DNA from: Gnetum montanum
Lineage: Eukaryota; Streptophyta; Gnetopsida; Gnetales; Gnetaceae
Direction: 5' to 3'
DNA: 20,968 nucleotides
Assembly (NCBI GenBank): GCA_015680685.1
Contig: MNCI01004998.1
Span: forward strand, 131,702 to 152,669
Shown here: piece by piece, positions 1 to 11,200 of the stretch
Numbering within the stretch: the stretch's first letter is position 1
How the letters are laid out: each line of letters begins with the position of its first letter
Notes under the pieces: model-generated
Seen by the model: only the letters and a program-made list of their open reading frames with translations
Databases searched by the model: none
What the model was told of the DNA's origin: nothing
Program-made: the position numbers and the translations under genes

Positions 1-328
1 AGTTGCATAGTTCAGGGTGTGTCCGGTAAGTGGGAACGGATGCTGACGCTAGTTAATTTAGACTTAGGACATTAGTTAGAGTTAGTTAGTTTCTCAACCC
101 TTTCCCTCATAGCTTAGGAGATAAACTGAAAAATACCAAAAAAATCACATACCTCAGACTTGCTTAACCATACACCGTGACACATACAAGCAAGCCTGGG
201 AAGACAATGAACGATTAACCCCAAGTGTTTTTTGTGGCGTAAGGCATTTAGTCTGCGGAGTTCGACTAGATCGCGCATGCACGCTCGTATTCGTATGGTT
301 GAGTATAGGGGTACCTCGCCACTCATCA
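1..328 (+). repeat. 3' portion of an LTR, cut by the window edge
   Basis: The reverse complement of this stretch aligns by eye with the LTR beginning at 18135. Shared blocks include TGATGAGTGGCGAG, a stretch reading CATACGAATACGAGC, a TGTCTTCCCA block and a later GTCACG(G/T)TATGGTTA block. Its outer boundary is ACTCATCA at 321-328, the same terminal sequence as the other LTR. In element sense it lies on the + strand, opposite to the LTRs at 16552-17483 and 18135-18947. No obvious tRNA primer-binding site follows position 328, so a solo LTR or a 3' LTR is more likely than a 5' LTR. The rest of the LTR is outside the window. Similarity was judged by eye, without a computed identity. Confidence 0.75.
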
Positions 329-1921
329 AGAATGAAACCTTTTCACAATCTTGTTCAACCTGTATTATTATATGGGTGTGTTGCACAAGGACATTCTCTT
401 TCCATACATAATTAGAAAAAATTATAGCATGTTCAAATACAGTTTCTTGTATGTAAATTCAAGTGAAAATGCATATTTCTTATGATATCTTATGTTTAGA
501 AGCAAATTTGCTTCCTCTTGAAGTTGAAGCTCTTTGTCAATTTATTGCATACACTTAGAAGTTAAGTCTCATGGAGGAAATCAATTATGCTAAGGAGATA
601 ATGAATGCTACACAAGAAAATGGAATAGTACAAATGAATGCTACACAAGGAAAATTATGGCCTCAATCATGGAATATTACAATAGAGGATATTAAAAGAA
701 AAAAGTCTTGGCTATAGTTTGGTTGAACATGTCAAGGAAAACACATTTTTATTTACATTTTATTAGAAGAGGTTTATTATCTAGTACTCAAAAATATCTA
801 TTCTCTGTGATTCCTATCTATTTAAGAAATCAAATTGCTAGACAAGTTGTTGGATCAATTTACCTAGAGAAGAGCATATTTGTAGACTATACCAACAAAG
901 CATAGAAGATGATGAACACATCTTTTTCTTTTACCCATCCTTGGCTCACATTTGAATGAATTATAATATTAGTTGTAATTTGTTGATTGTCTTTTTTCAA
1001 ATTGACCCTATTTGCTTGGGGCATTACATCAATGATGTTTTCAACTTTCTTCAAAAATATATTAAGGCTTTGTAATCATCTAACAAATCCTTTGTGATTT
1101 TTGGACCTAATAAAAATTTTCAGTTTCTGGTTTCTATTATTTAATTTTCATTTAACATTAACGTCACATTTTTATTTGAATATAAAGGTAAGCTTCGTTA
1201 TTTAACAAGTACTTCAAAAGATCAAATTAATCTCCCAAATTAAATTTAATTACCTTAATAATGTTCTAGCACTGTCAAAACTTTGCTCGTTTCGACCATC
1301 ATTTTGCAAATAGTTGTAGGATGTTGCATTATTTTACTTCCCACAGCTTTAACAAATGCTGTGTCACGGCCTGCCCCACCAGCGTCGATGGCTATTCAAC
1401 ATGGTAATCAAAGTAATGTATTGAAAGAGCTAGTCCATAACCATTATTGATTGAAACTATGATACGATAGAAATTTTATCATGGAGATCTATTTGCTGAT
1501 GCTGGTTCATGATTTCATGCCTGCAAAAACGGATATGCTACAATTACACTTGAGCAACAAGAAAGACAGGCACTCTATCGATTTTATCTGTTTCCCATTA
1601 TTTTCCCAATCATATTTCGTGGTCTGCAAAGCAAAGGAAAGGGGGCTATTTGCAGGTAGGCCAAACAGTTTACAGGACCCATCGCTGCATCGCATCTACT
1701 GGTAAAAGTTTGAATTAAGAATTGCACCAGTGCAGTCAAAATCATAAATTTCTCTGTATTCGATTTTCAATTTCAATTTTTGTAATTCCCTCCAGTACAG
1801 AGCCTCGGAAGTCTAGATTCCGAAATATGTAGGGTGGTTTAATTGACAATGCCAGCTTCGTCCATCGGTGTCCCGGGCTGTCGATTTTCAGAGAAAAAGC
1901 AGCAGGAGCCAAAGGGACTTA
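329..1921. other. Intergenic region upstream of the transporter gene
   Basis: No gene recognised. The stretch is AT-rich, with short frames on both strands that lack recognisable domains. One open stretch on the + strand, 571-717 (48 codons), contains an in-frame 33-bp-spaced direct repeat (ATGAATGCTACACAAG at 601-616 and 634-649). A further + frame runs from 708 to 905. Both may be remains of an older element, but I could not name a family. An unrelated mixed-composition stretch at 1481-1705 is open on both strands, which is typical of chance. Confidence 0.5.
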
Positions 1922-2277
1922 ATTTATTTTTATATTTCGGCGGAAGAATCTGCTGCTTATGTTACCAATCATCACGTCATGGTGGAGGACAAAACAGAAG
2001 GAAAACCCACGATCCAAGCCAAAGGCACAGGATGAGGAGGATCCAAGGAAACACGGGATCTACTTTGGGTGCTGCTTTGCTTTAATTCTTCTCTCTGCTT
2101 TTTCAAAGTTTTCTCGTGGGCCTTTTCACATTGCACCCATATTCTCATGAAGTTGATGCCCAGAAAAATGGCATACAGCCCACCAAAATCCTGCAACAGT
2201 TGGCTGCTCTTTTCGCGCTCTATTACTTTGCATTCCGCCTCCAGAACATGGCGTAATTCGGCGCTGAATCCACCGCC
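1922..2277 (+). promoter_or_regulatory. Probable core promoter and 5' leader of the ABCG gene
   Basis: A TATA-like stretch (TTTTTATATTTC) lies at about 1926-1937, some 340 bp before the start codon. The DNA after it becomes pyrimidine-rich and less AT-biased (2090-2277), as plant 5' leaders often are. No transcription start can be read from sequence alone. The region contains upstream ATGs, including a two-codon frame at 2248-2256 and a longer one from 2148 that overlaps the main start in another frame. The promoter call is inference from position and composition. Confidence 0.35.
2248..2256 (+). promoter_or_regulatory. Minimal upstream ORF (ATG GCG TAA)
   Basis: A two-codon frame sits 21 nt before the main ATG, with A at -3 and G at +4, a strong plant initiation context. 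Its TAA is in frame with the main coding sequence and is the stop that bounds it upstream. If the mRNA starts upstream of 2248, ribosomes would meet this minimal frame first, which could lower or condition translation of the transporter. Whether it is transcribed is unknown. Confidence 0.4.
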
Positions 2278-5200
2278 ATGGATGAAATTGAGTCGTCCTC
2301 CGAAACCTGTGAGTCTCCGACTCCACCCACAAGCATGGACCTGGTAGCGGCCGAGAAACAGAGCAAAAACACTGCCGCTGCAGTGATGACATGGCGGGAT
2401 GTAACAGTCACAATTCCAGGGAAGAGAGCTTACTCCAGCAAGGTCATCAAGACCTGCTCCGGATATGCATTGCCTGGGACTCTCACCGTCATCATGGGTC
2501 CTCCCAAATCTGGCAAATCCACTCTTCTCAGAGCTCTTTCAGGTATCTGGAATTCTACAGATTGATTTAAGATTCTAGTGTGCTTATAAAAATGTAATAT
2601 GACTGATTTCAAACTAGGATTTAATTTCTTTGTAATTTAAGTGTATAATTTTGTGGTAGTTTTGTTGCATTCTTCATCTTTGTCCCATTCTTCATTTTTG
2701 TCCCTTAGAATTAATTACAGAGTTCCTTGCTTAGGTATGATATTGTTTTTGGTTAATGGTTGGGTAGAAAAATATATCAGTAGTTGGTGCTCATCATCCT
2801 ATCGGGTGATCGTTACCGATTATTAATGCCTAAAATGTTTTCTTCAATTTTTTGCTGTCAGGAATGTTGCCACCGGAGTCTAAGTTCTACGGAGAAGTAC
2901 TCGTGAACGGCCGTAAATCACAGCTCAAGTATGGGACATTTGTAAGTAGCTCACAATGGTGGCTTAAGTTCAATTATATTAAAATATACTCGTTTAACTT
3001 AAATGAGATAAACAAAGTGTGGGATTATGTTACCCAGTCAAGGCACATTTTTCTTTCAAAAGCAGCCTGCATTCATAGCTCACCATTAAATTAGATTTCA
3101 GGATTTGAATATATATGGATTTGCAGGCAAGAGGTTTCTAGTTTAAGTGACAGTTGAGGTTCTTCTACTTATCATGTTAACTATATGTCTTGGAATATAC
3201 CTAGAGTCAAATTCTTTCAGTTCCCACACCCCCTCCCCCAAAATAAATGGATATTGATTTTTAATACGATCCCAGGAATTTACTCTAACACAGTTTAATG
3301 CAAGAGAATAGCGCTGCCATTGCCATGCATATGATTTATTGAAACTTCTATGCCTTTGTCAATGTCATTTTAAAGTATTTATAAAACAATTGAACACTCC
3401 AACAAATACAATTACTGTATTCAATGATTGCTGACATTTTTATTGTTTAAAACACCGACATTTCTTCTACAATGCAGTTGATCATTCTGGTTCAAGCACA
3501 CGGTTTAGAAGTGCTAGTGATAGTGCTTGAAAACTTGCAAATCACATGGATGATGTGTTAGGCACTAGACAAGTAGTTGTTAAATAGTCTGCCTTGATGG
3601 TCTTAGCAATTTTGCCGGTAATTTAAGAACTTTTTCCCCTCTATCATGCAGGGATATGTCCGTAAAAGGGATGATCTTATTGAAAACCTCACCGTGCGTG
3701 AGATGCTTTACTACTCATCCTTTATACAAGTACCAAAATGCTCTTCTGCGGAAAGGATAACCCTTGTGGATGATATAATCTCAGCTATGTCTTTGGAGAA
3801 CTGTGCAGATGCATTCATAGGGGGCAGCTGCCGCAGGAAGAGCTTAGAATTTGGAGAAAGAAGACGCTTAAGTATTGCAAGAGAATTGCTGGCAAGACCA
3901 CCTTTTTTATTCATAGACGAACCACTTTATCATCTTGACTGGTTTGTCATGCCTAATCATATGCTTCTTGCATGGATAAAAATAAACAGTCTGTAATAGC
4001 AACTGTTTAGTTCATCTATGATATTATGTGCATATATTACAGCATTTGGGTGAGAACATTTCATGGTGTGCAGTGTGTCTTCACTTTTGATGATGGTGAC
4101 ATTGAAGAAGCTAAAGAGCAGAGGCTGCGCAATAATTTTCACAATGTACAATAGCAGCACTGAAGTTTTTGGTCTGTTTGATAGAATCTGCTTGCTAGCA
4201 AATGGGAAGTTGATATTTTTTGGAGAAACATTAGCTTGCTTACAAGTAAGTATTTTTTTTTTGGGCTTGTAGATGTGCCATGTAGTTTTTGATTTAGCCA
4301 TCCAATTAACTTAAAGTGATTCTAGGTAACTACAGAACATGGCATATATTGCTTTTTCATTCTCTAGCTTATAACTTATTAAGTAATAAGAAACAATGGA
4401 CATTCTTGAATAAAATCCAAATTTTAATATTTTGAGACAACTTGGTTATGCCCTATTTTCAGTAGATCAAAATCTGAAAACATATTTGTGTTAGGCACAT
4501 AATTAATCTATAAATTAAAGTTTCATTGAGTTAGAGATGGTCTATTTCATCAAGAATATAACGAAATGAGTTAGACCATTGAATGCTTGTTTATTAATCT
4601 TCAGCTTTGTTGCATTACTTTTATAAGGTAAATGCCAGATAAGTTGGAATACCAGATGAAAGCATAATGTAAAATATTCTATTTTTTCCTTTCCTTTTTA
4701 TAGTCATTTCTTGTATATCAGTCTTAAGAAGAAAGTTGCATGTCCTTTTTGTAAATGTTTCTTACGCAATGCAGGTATGTGTCAAGGTTACTCCAAAAAG
4801 TCCAAAGTCCAAATCAAAACCCATTCTTTGTGAGTAATAATGACATTGATGATTATCAGAGCATTATTCCATCTATTTTGGATTGGCTTTATTTATCATC
4901 CTTCTTCAATCTCATTCGCTCAAAGCTAAATCTGTAATCACTTTACAATCTATATTGTCACTTTTATCATATGTCTTCTTTCGTCTACCTCTTTTCTTGA
5001 TTCCTACTACTTGGATTCAGCAACTGCTTTAGACAGGAGCCATCTCTTGTTGGCATGGTTGTTTGCCAAACCATATTAGGTGATTTTCCTTCATATTATC
5101 TCCTTGTATAGGAAAAACCACTAGACTTGTATTCTTCTTGTATAGGTATATCATCTTCTTGCATTGTAATTTCTAAATTGTATTCTGATTTGTTACTCCC

Positions 5201-8200
5201 ATCAACTTGTCTCACCATATGCATCACAGCTACATTTACGTTTTTACTCTTAGTGAATCTTGAGCATCCTGCATCATGCCTCACATAAAATTGCAGGTTG
5301 AGGTACCTTTAAAAATTTTAAGCTCTAAAAATCCGTTGTACATGCTGATTCATATTATACCCCCATGACGTAGTGAATGGATAACTTCTCTGGCTTTCAA
5401 ATGAGAGGCACAAGCTAGAAAAGAATCTACTTTGTATCACCATAGGCCTAAATGGATAGGAAAATATAGTAAGAACCTATGTCTGAGTGAGTTCCTGCAA
5501 TTACATGTCCAATAATTTTTTCCATTTTGTCTACCCATGATTGATTCTATTAGTAAAATCCTCCACAGTTTCTTCATCTTTTTCATGCGTGATCCCATTC
5601 AACAAAATTGATTATTTTTCCTTTATTGGTTCTCAGTTTTAACTATTTTTGTCCCCATTAAACGTGCACTCTACATATATCATTTCACTTCTACTTCTCT
5701 TTACTCCATCTGATTCTACTGCATACCTTCCTAACTCCTTGTAATGACTGCTTTAGTTCATCATAGCAGTATATCATCTGCACATAACATGCACATACCA
5801 GGGAATATCATATCATTCTAGAAAATACCTATGCATCCTTCTTTAATGTATTGCAAGCAATTAAATTCCCAAACTGCTTTTGCTATAGAATCTCTGATCA
5901 CAATTTAGAACTATTGGATTTCACTTTTTAAATGTAACTTCAAGTTGCTTAAAGCAATGGTTGTCTAGCAAAGTGTCCCTGCAGACATAGGTTGCAACGA
6001 TTGTTTTGGCATGGGTTTTGTTCCTTTGGTCTGGCCGATACTGAAATTGACAGCAGGTTTTCATGGTGCATGCTATATGTTATGAAGAACTGTCTATTTG
6101 ATTAGGACTGCTTTCATAAACATGATAAATTTACTTTGTGGTTGAGTATTTATTTTTGGAGTACAATTTATTTTTATTTTCTCAGAATATTTACTATTTT
6201 CATGATCATTTAAACTGATATCTTGAGCACAGCATTTTGCAAATGCAGGTTATCCATGTCCTGTGATGCAAAGCCCGTCTGACCACTTTCTTCGCGCAAT
6301 TAATACAGACTTCGATAAAATCATTGCAATGTGTAAAAACTGGCAGGTAATATATATGAAATGTCTTTACTTCATTAAAATTGGATTTCCATGAACTTTG
6401 CTGGTTTGCTATGTTAATAAATAAAACTGGGTAGCAGGATGAACACACGGATTTTGCATCGGTTAAAATGGACACTGCTGTTGCAATCCAAACACTTGAA
6501 ACTGCATACAAGGCTTCTGCTGATGCTGTTGCCGTGGAAACTATGATTTTCAATCTTACAAAGAAAGTAAGTTTCTGGTTATTATATTCCTGTTTACTCT
6601 TTTACATTGCTTCCCACTACAAATTTTTTGATTTACGACAGCTTGAACTTCTGCACTTTAAATAAGAAAGAAAAAAAAAATCATAATGGCCTCTTATCTG
6701 GTTCTTTGTTATTCGGACATTTTATTTTTCCTGCACATGCACCCAGCGACACAACTTTTTGTAATCTTTATTCTGTGGGTTGGTTATGATGGCACACATT
6801 TTTATGTTACAGGCTGGACCTGTTCTCAAAAGCAATCCTCGAGCAAATGTTTGCGAGAGCATTTTAGCCCTAACAAGAAGATCATTTTTAAACATGGCTA
6901 GAGATTTTAGATACTTCTGGCTTCGGATAGTGCTCTATCTCTTGATTATGATTAGTATTGGTACTGCCTTTTCGAAACTGGGCCATTCACTTTACTCAGT
7001 GAGGGTACGTGTTATTTCTTCAGTCGTTTTTATATTTTCTTTAGGTCAAAATTATACAGTTTAAAGTTTCTGAGATTCCCTATATTCACGTTTCTCTAGG
7101 ATTGTGCTATCCAGATCAGAAAGCTGGATTCAGTTGAACTCTTTCAGATAACACATGTACGAGATGAATGAAACTGTGTTCAAATGTTTTTGTACTATGA
7201 TAATATGTGATTGCCATTCGATCAAATCTGGGTTTTCAAAAAGAGTTTTTAAATCACATTTAGTTCAATATCCAGGAATGCAAACATACATTGAAATATT
7301 TAGTGCACCTATTGCTCATTCTAGGGAAAGGCAATGATACTGCCAAATGATACATACATTATGTTTTAGCACTGCAGGTCTGAATTTTCCAGGAAACAGG
7401 CCCTTTCAGCTTTTCTATGTTCATTAATGCAAGTGCCACTCTGACATTTGTATTTATTTTATGAGTGCCTAGGTCACCTGAATATTGATAATGCATGGTG
7501 ATTGCCAAATAACAGACACACATATTTGTGACAACTCAATATCGATCATCATCATTATCATCCTAGCCTTATCCAAACTACATGGGTCAGCTTTATAAAT
7601 TCTTTTCTGTCATTGATTTCTATTAAGAGCCAAATAAGTATCAATACCCAAATCTTTGATGTCTTTCTTTATGCATGTAAATCCTATTCTTATCTATAAA
7701 TGTATTCCGGTTGTACTCTTGTAGTTCCAATTTTCTCCATAGATGTTGTCTTTCTGTTTCTTGTCATTTTTTTTAGCAGGTTCTCTACTTTTACGTGCTT
7801 GTCAATGGTTTCTGGATTCATGAGCAGAAACATCAATCCATAATGCTGATAGACTAAACAGTGTGTTTTTCACTTTTTTGCTAAGTTCTCTCATTAGCTA
7901 TTCCCTGAGGCATATTAGGACTTGTGGTATGATACATCCTGTCATAAATAAGACATTTGTTATCCTTTGCATGTATTACAAAATGTGTGATCAATTGCAG
8001 GTCATCTGATTAATCTCTGATCCACCATTAAGCCAATTCAAATTCGGATCATATTAAGGTCATTCTGTATATCTTGCAAAATTAGTAAGGAGTAATCCCA
8101 ATCTGTGATTCGCCACATGTAATAAAAATTGTCATAATAAATCTTGGAAACAATGCCAAAAGTTTGAAAATTTGTGAGAATGAAAATGGAAAATACGGTA

Positions 8201-11200
8201 TTCACAATTTTGCAGCAACATAATCAGTTTCAGGCATCACAACAGTGCAATATAATTCATGTTGCAAAGTTTCCACCCATCAATTGTTTCAATCAACAAA
8301 ATAGTTATCCTTTCTTCTTTCATCCTGTGGCAAATGTGGAACACTTAAAACCAGGGTGGTGTTGAGGAAGTACAACTTCTATAAGCTTTTCATTGTTTTA
8401 GTAAACCAAGCCAATGGTCCCTGGCAGCTGGCAACATGTATGTTAGCTTTCATTTATTTATTATAAATTGTGCTTGTGACAGTAGGCATGCATATTGCTT
8501 GGCAGTGCTATATTGATGAATGGTATTTTATCAAGTTCCAGAACCAGATTTTTAGCTTTTATGCTCTAAATTACTGTCTATTTTGACTATGCTATAATCT
8601 ACACTTCCATAGTTTAATCAAACATTAATGCTCAGTTTCTTACCATGCCAAGCTGCCAATTGATTATCGATTAAGATCAGACATTTCTTTTTGTATTTAA
8701 GATCAGAAACGGAATTTTAAGGAGTAATGTGAGTCGGCACATATTTTTTCCTATATGCTTTATAATGTTAGAAGTCTCCTAAAATTATATTCTTTGGGAA
8801 AATCAATTAGTTCCTTATGTTTTTTTCTTATTTTTTAATGAAATTTCTGATTAGAAGTTCAATTTTTTCTGATCCAATGGATCAAATGTGACCTCGATTT
8901 CCTGATCTGATCTAATCTTTCAAATCATGATCTTTTGATCTATGTTTTAAATTTTTATCAGAAGTAGCAATTGTGTTTTTTTCCCTTTGCTTTGAAGTTT
9001 GTGGTCACTATATCTGGTTCTTGTAAATCTTTTAAGGGCCAAGTTATAAGTTATGTTGTTGGAATGTTCACTAGCAGTAGTATGACATTATTTAGCCGTT
9101 TTTTTTAATCCATCCATGCTACAACTGTTTTTACAATGTTTTCCTTATTTGTCTATGCAGTTAAGAGCTGCTGCAATATTTTACCTTGTGTCATTCACAT
9201 CATTAATGAGCATTATTGCCTTTCCTTTTCAAATCAATGAAATCAAGGTAAGCAAGCATCTCCCTAAGGATCTGTTGGCTTGTTTAAGTTAATTTAATTT
9301 TGATGTTAAGACACAGACTCTTTGCATTTTCAATTTCATTTTATCGCAGTTTCATGTTCTATTTTAGCCATTTGCACCAATAAGTGTGGTTTAATGGTGG
9401 AAATAGACTTTGATTGTAGTGTTGCTGACTCTTTTATCAACACATGTCATAAAAGTCTGATTAATTAATCATATTCTCATCTAGATATTTAACACAATTT
9501 CAAGCTTTTCATTGGTAGAGTTTTGAGTTGGGATACAATTGGTCTATACCTAATTCCAATCATCAATAAGGATTGATCTTATTAACTCTTTAGTAAGGGT
9601 GGGTTTGGTTTAGTTAACGTAGATTATGCCTGATTAGTTAACCCCTGGCTATAAATAGAACACTGATTTTACCCTCATGATTTTTGGTACATTACGGACC
9701 CCTGTATATGTAGGTCTTTTATACCTAGAGAATCTCCAGCTATAGCAGGTAACTATTTTTCTTGTTTTTCTGCATCATGCTTCAAGTATAAAATTCTGTG
9801 CATCCTAGTTCCCACATATTCCTGTTAGGTGCTGTGAGGCTTTTCCAGCCTGTGGCATGAGGCTGTGAGGCTTTCTCATCATATTGCACATACGAAGGTC
9901 TTTTCTGTTTTTTATCGGGAAATGGCAAGTGCCTAATATTGTAAGTAGTTGCAACTAGACAATCGGCTTAATCAAATTAAAAACACAAATTAAGTTGGGA
10001 CTCGGAAGGTTCATCCATGTGACTTGTTTTGTGCGTGGAGGAAGCTTATGTATACAAGAGCTCAGGGACAAAAGCATCTAGATGAGAGGTGTTCAAATAT
10101 TTAAATTATATTTGTGTGTTTTCACTAGTGTTTTTTTATTTTATGTGAAGAAAAGGTTAAATTTATGAATTCTAAGAATCCTTTTCTCAGTTACAAGTGC
10201 AATTCTGTACTGTCTGATTCTGATGTCATTCTAGATCCTTCATTTCTAATAATTCATGTCAGTCATCGCATGAATTGTCAAAACTCAAAATATCAGCCAA
10301 TTCTTGTGTGTATGTCTTTTAATTAGTGTTTTAGGAGTAATGAAGATATCTCACGATATTTTCCAAGTTTCAATTTCACTAATAATCTAGGCAGAACTTC
10401 TATCAAATCAAAGCTACCTTTCCGCTCCATCCATTTGATTAATCTTTTTGCTGAATGCTATTTTTTGCAATCAATTTGATTTTCTGGTCATCTTCGTTTG
10501 AGAAATGCATAGTACTGACATTCTTTGATTGCATATGTGTGTGTTGATATTGGGCAATAATAAATGTGAACATACAGTGTATTGTTAAGCATCATACGTG
10601 GTGCTGGACCAACAATTTATCCATTTTTAACAGTCAAGACTTTTACAAATTGAAAGAGTGTGATTTCAGAAAGCATACAAATGTCCACCATGTTTACTAT
10701 GTAGTAGCAGGGGATGAACTTTAAATATCAGATTACCTAAAACTCTATGTACTGATTTATTTAAATTAATAATTCTAAGTCATTAAACTTAGGGTATTGC
10801 AATTATGCATGTGCAATAACTTAGTGAAGATATCTTATTAAAACTCATTGTACTGGATTCCATGAAGAATGATATTACCTTTTTCAAATTTTTGCAGGCT
10901 TACTGGCATGAAAAAGTTGTTGGGCACACAGGGCCAGTTGCGTTTTCATTAGGAAACTTGCTTTCAAGTCTTCCTTTCCTTTTTCTTGTTTCAATCTCGT
11001 GTTCATCTGTCATGTATTTTATGCTTGAGCTGAGGTCGAGGTTCACGTTGTTTATGTACTTCTCAATAAGCTTTCTAGCATGCCTACTAATAAATGAAGG
11101 GATCTTGATGATTATTGCTTCAATTTCACAGAAGGTCTTTAAAGGTGTTGTCATTACAATATTTCTTCAGGCAAGCAACATATTTTCACATGCAGGATAG

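Noticed and set aside
114-386. A 90-codon minus-strand open frame near the window start
   Set aside because: It overlaps the LTR end at 1-328, reads antisense to it, and shows no domain.
1481-1705. Overlapping + and - open frames
   Set aside because: Both strands are open over the same stretch, with no recognisable motif and no splice context linking them to the ABCG gene.
3957-4301. A 114-codon minus-strand open frame
   Set aside because: It lies antisense across intron 3, exon 4 and the start of intron 4 of the ABCG gene. Exon 4 encodes a conserved ABCG segment on the + strand, so this is a shadow.
6249-6250. Alternative acceptor for exon 5 (GCAG before GTTATCC)
   Set aside because: Using the upstream AG at 6231-6232 restores HFANAG, the residues expected in ABCG3, and keeps phase 0 with exon 4. 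The later AG would leave a frameshift and lose them.
6206-6553. A 115-codon minus-strand open frame
   Set aside because: Antisense to exons 5 and 6 and intron 5 of the ABCG gene; no domain.
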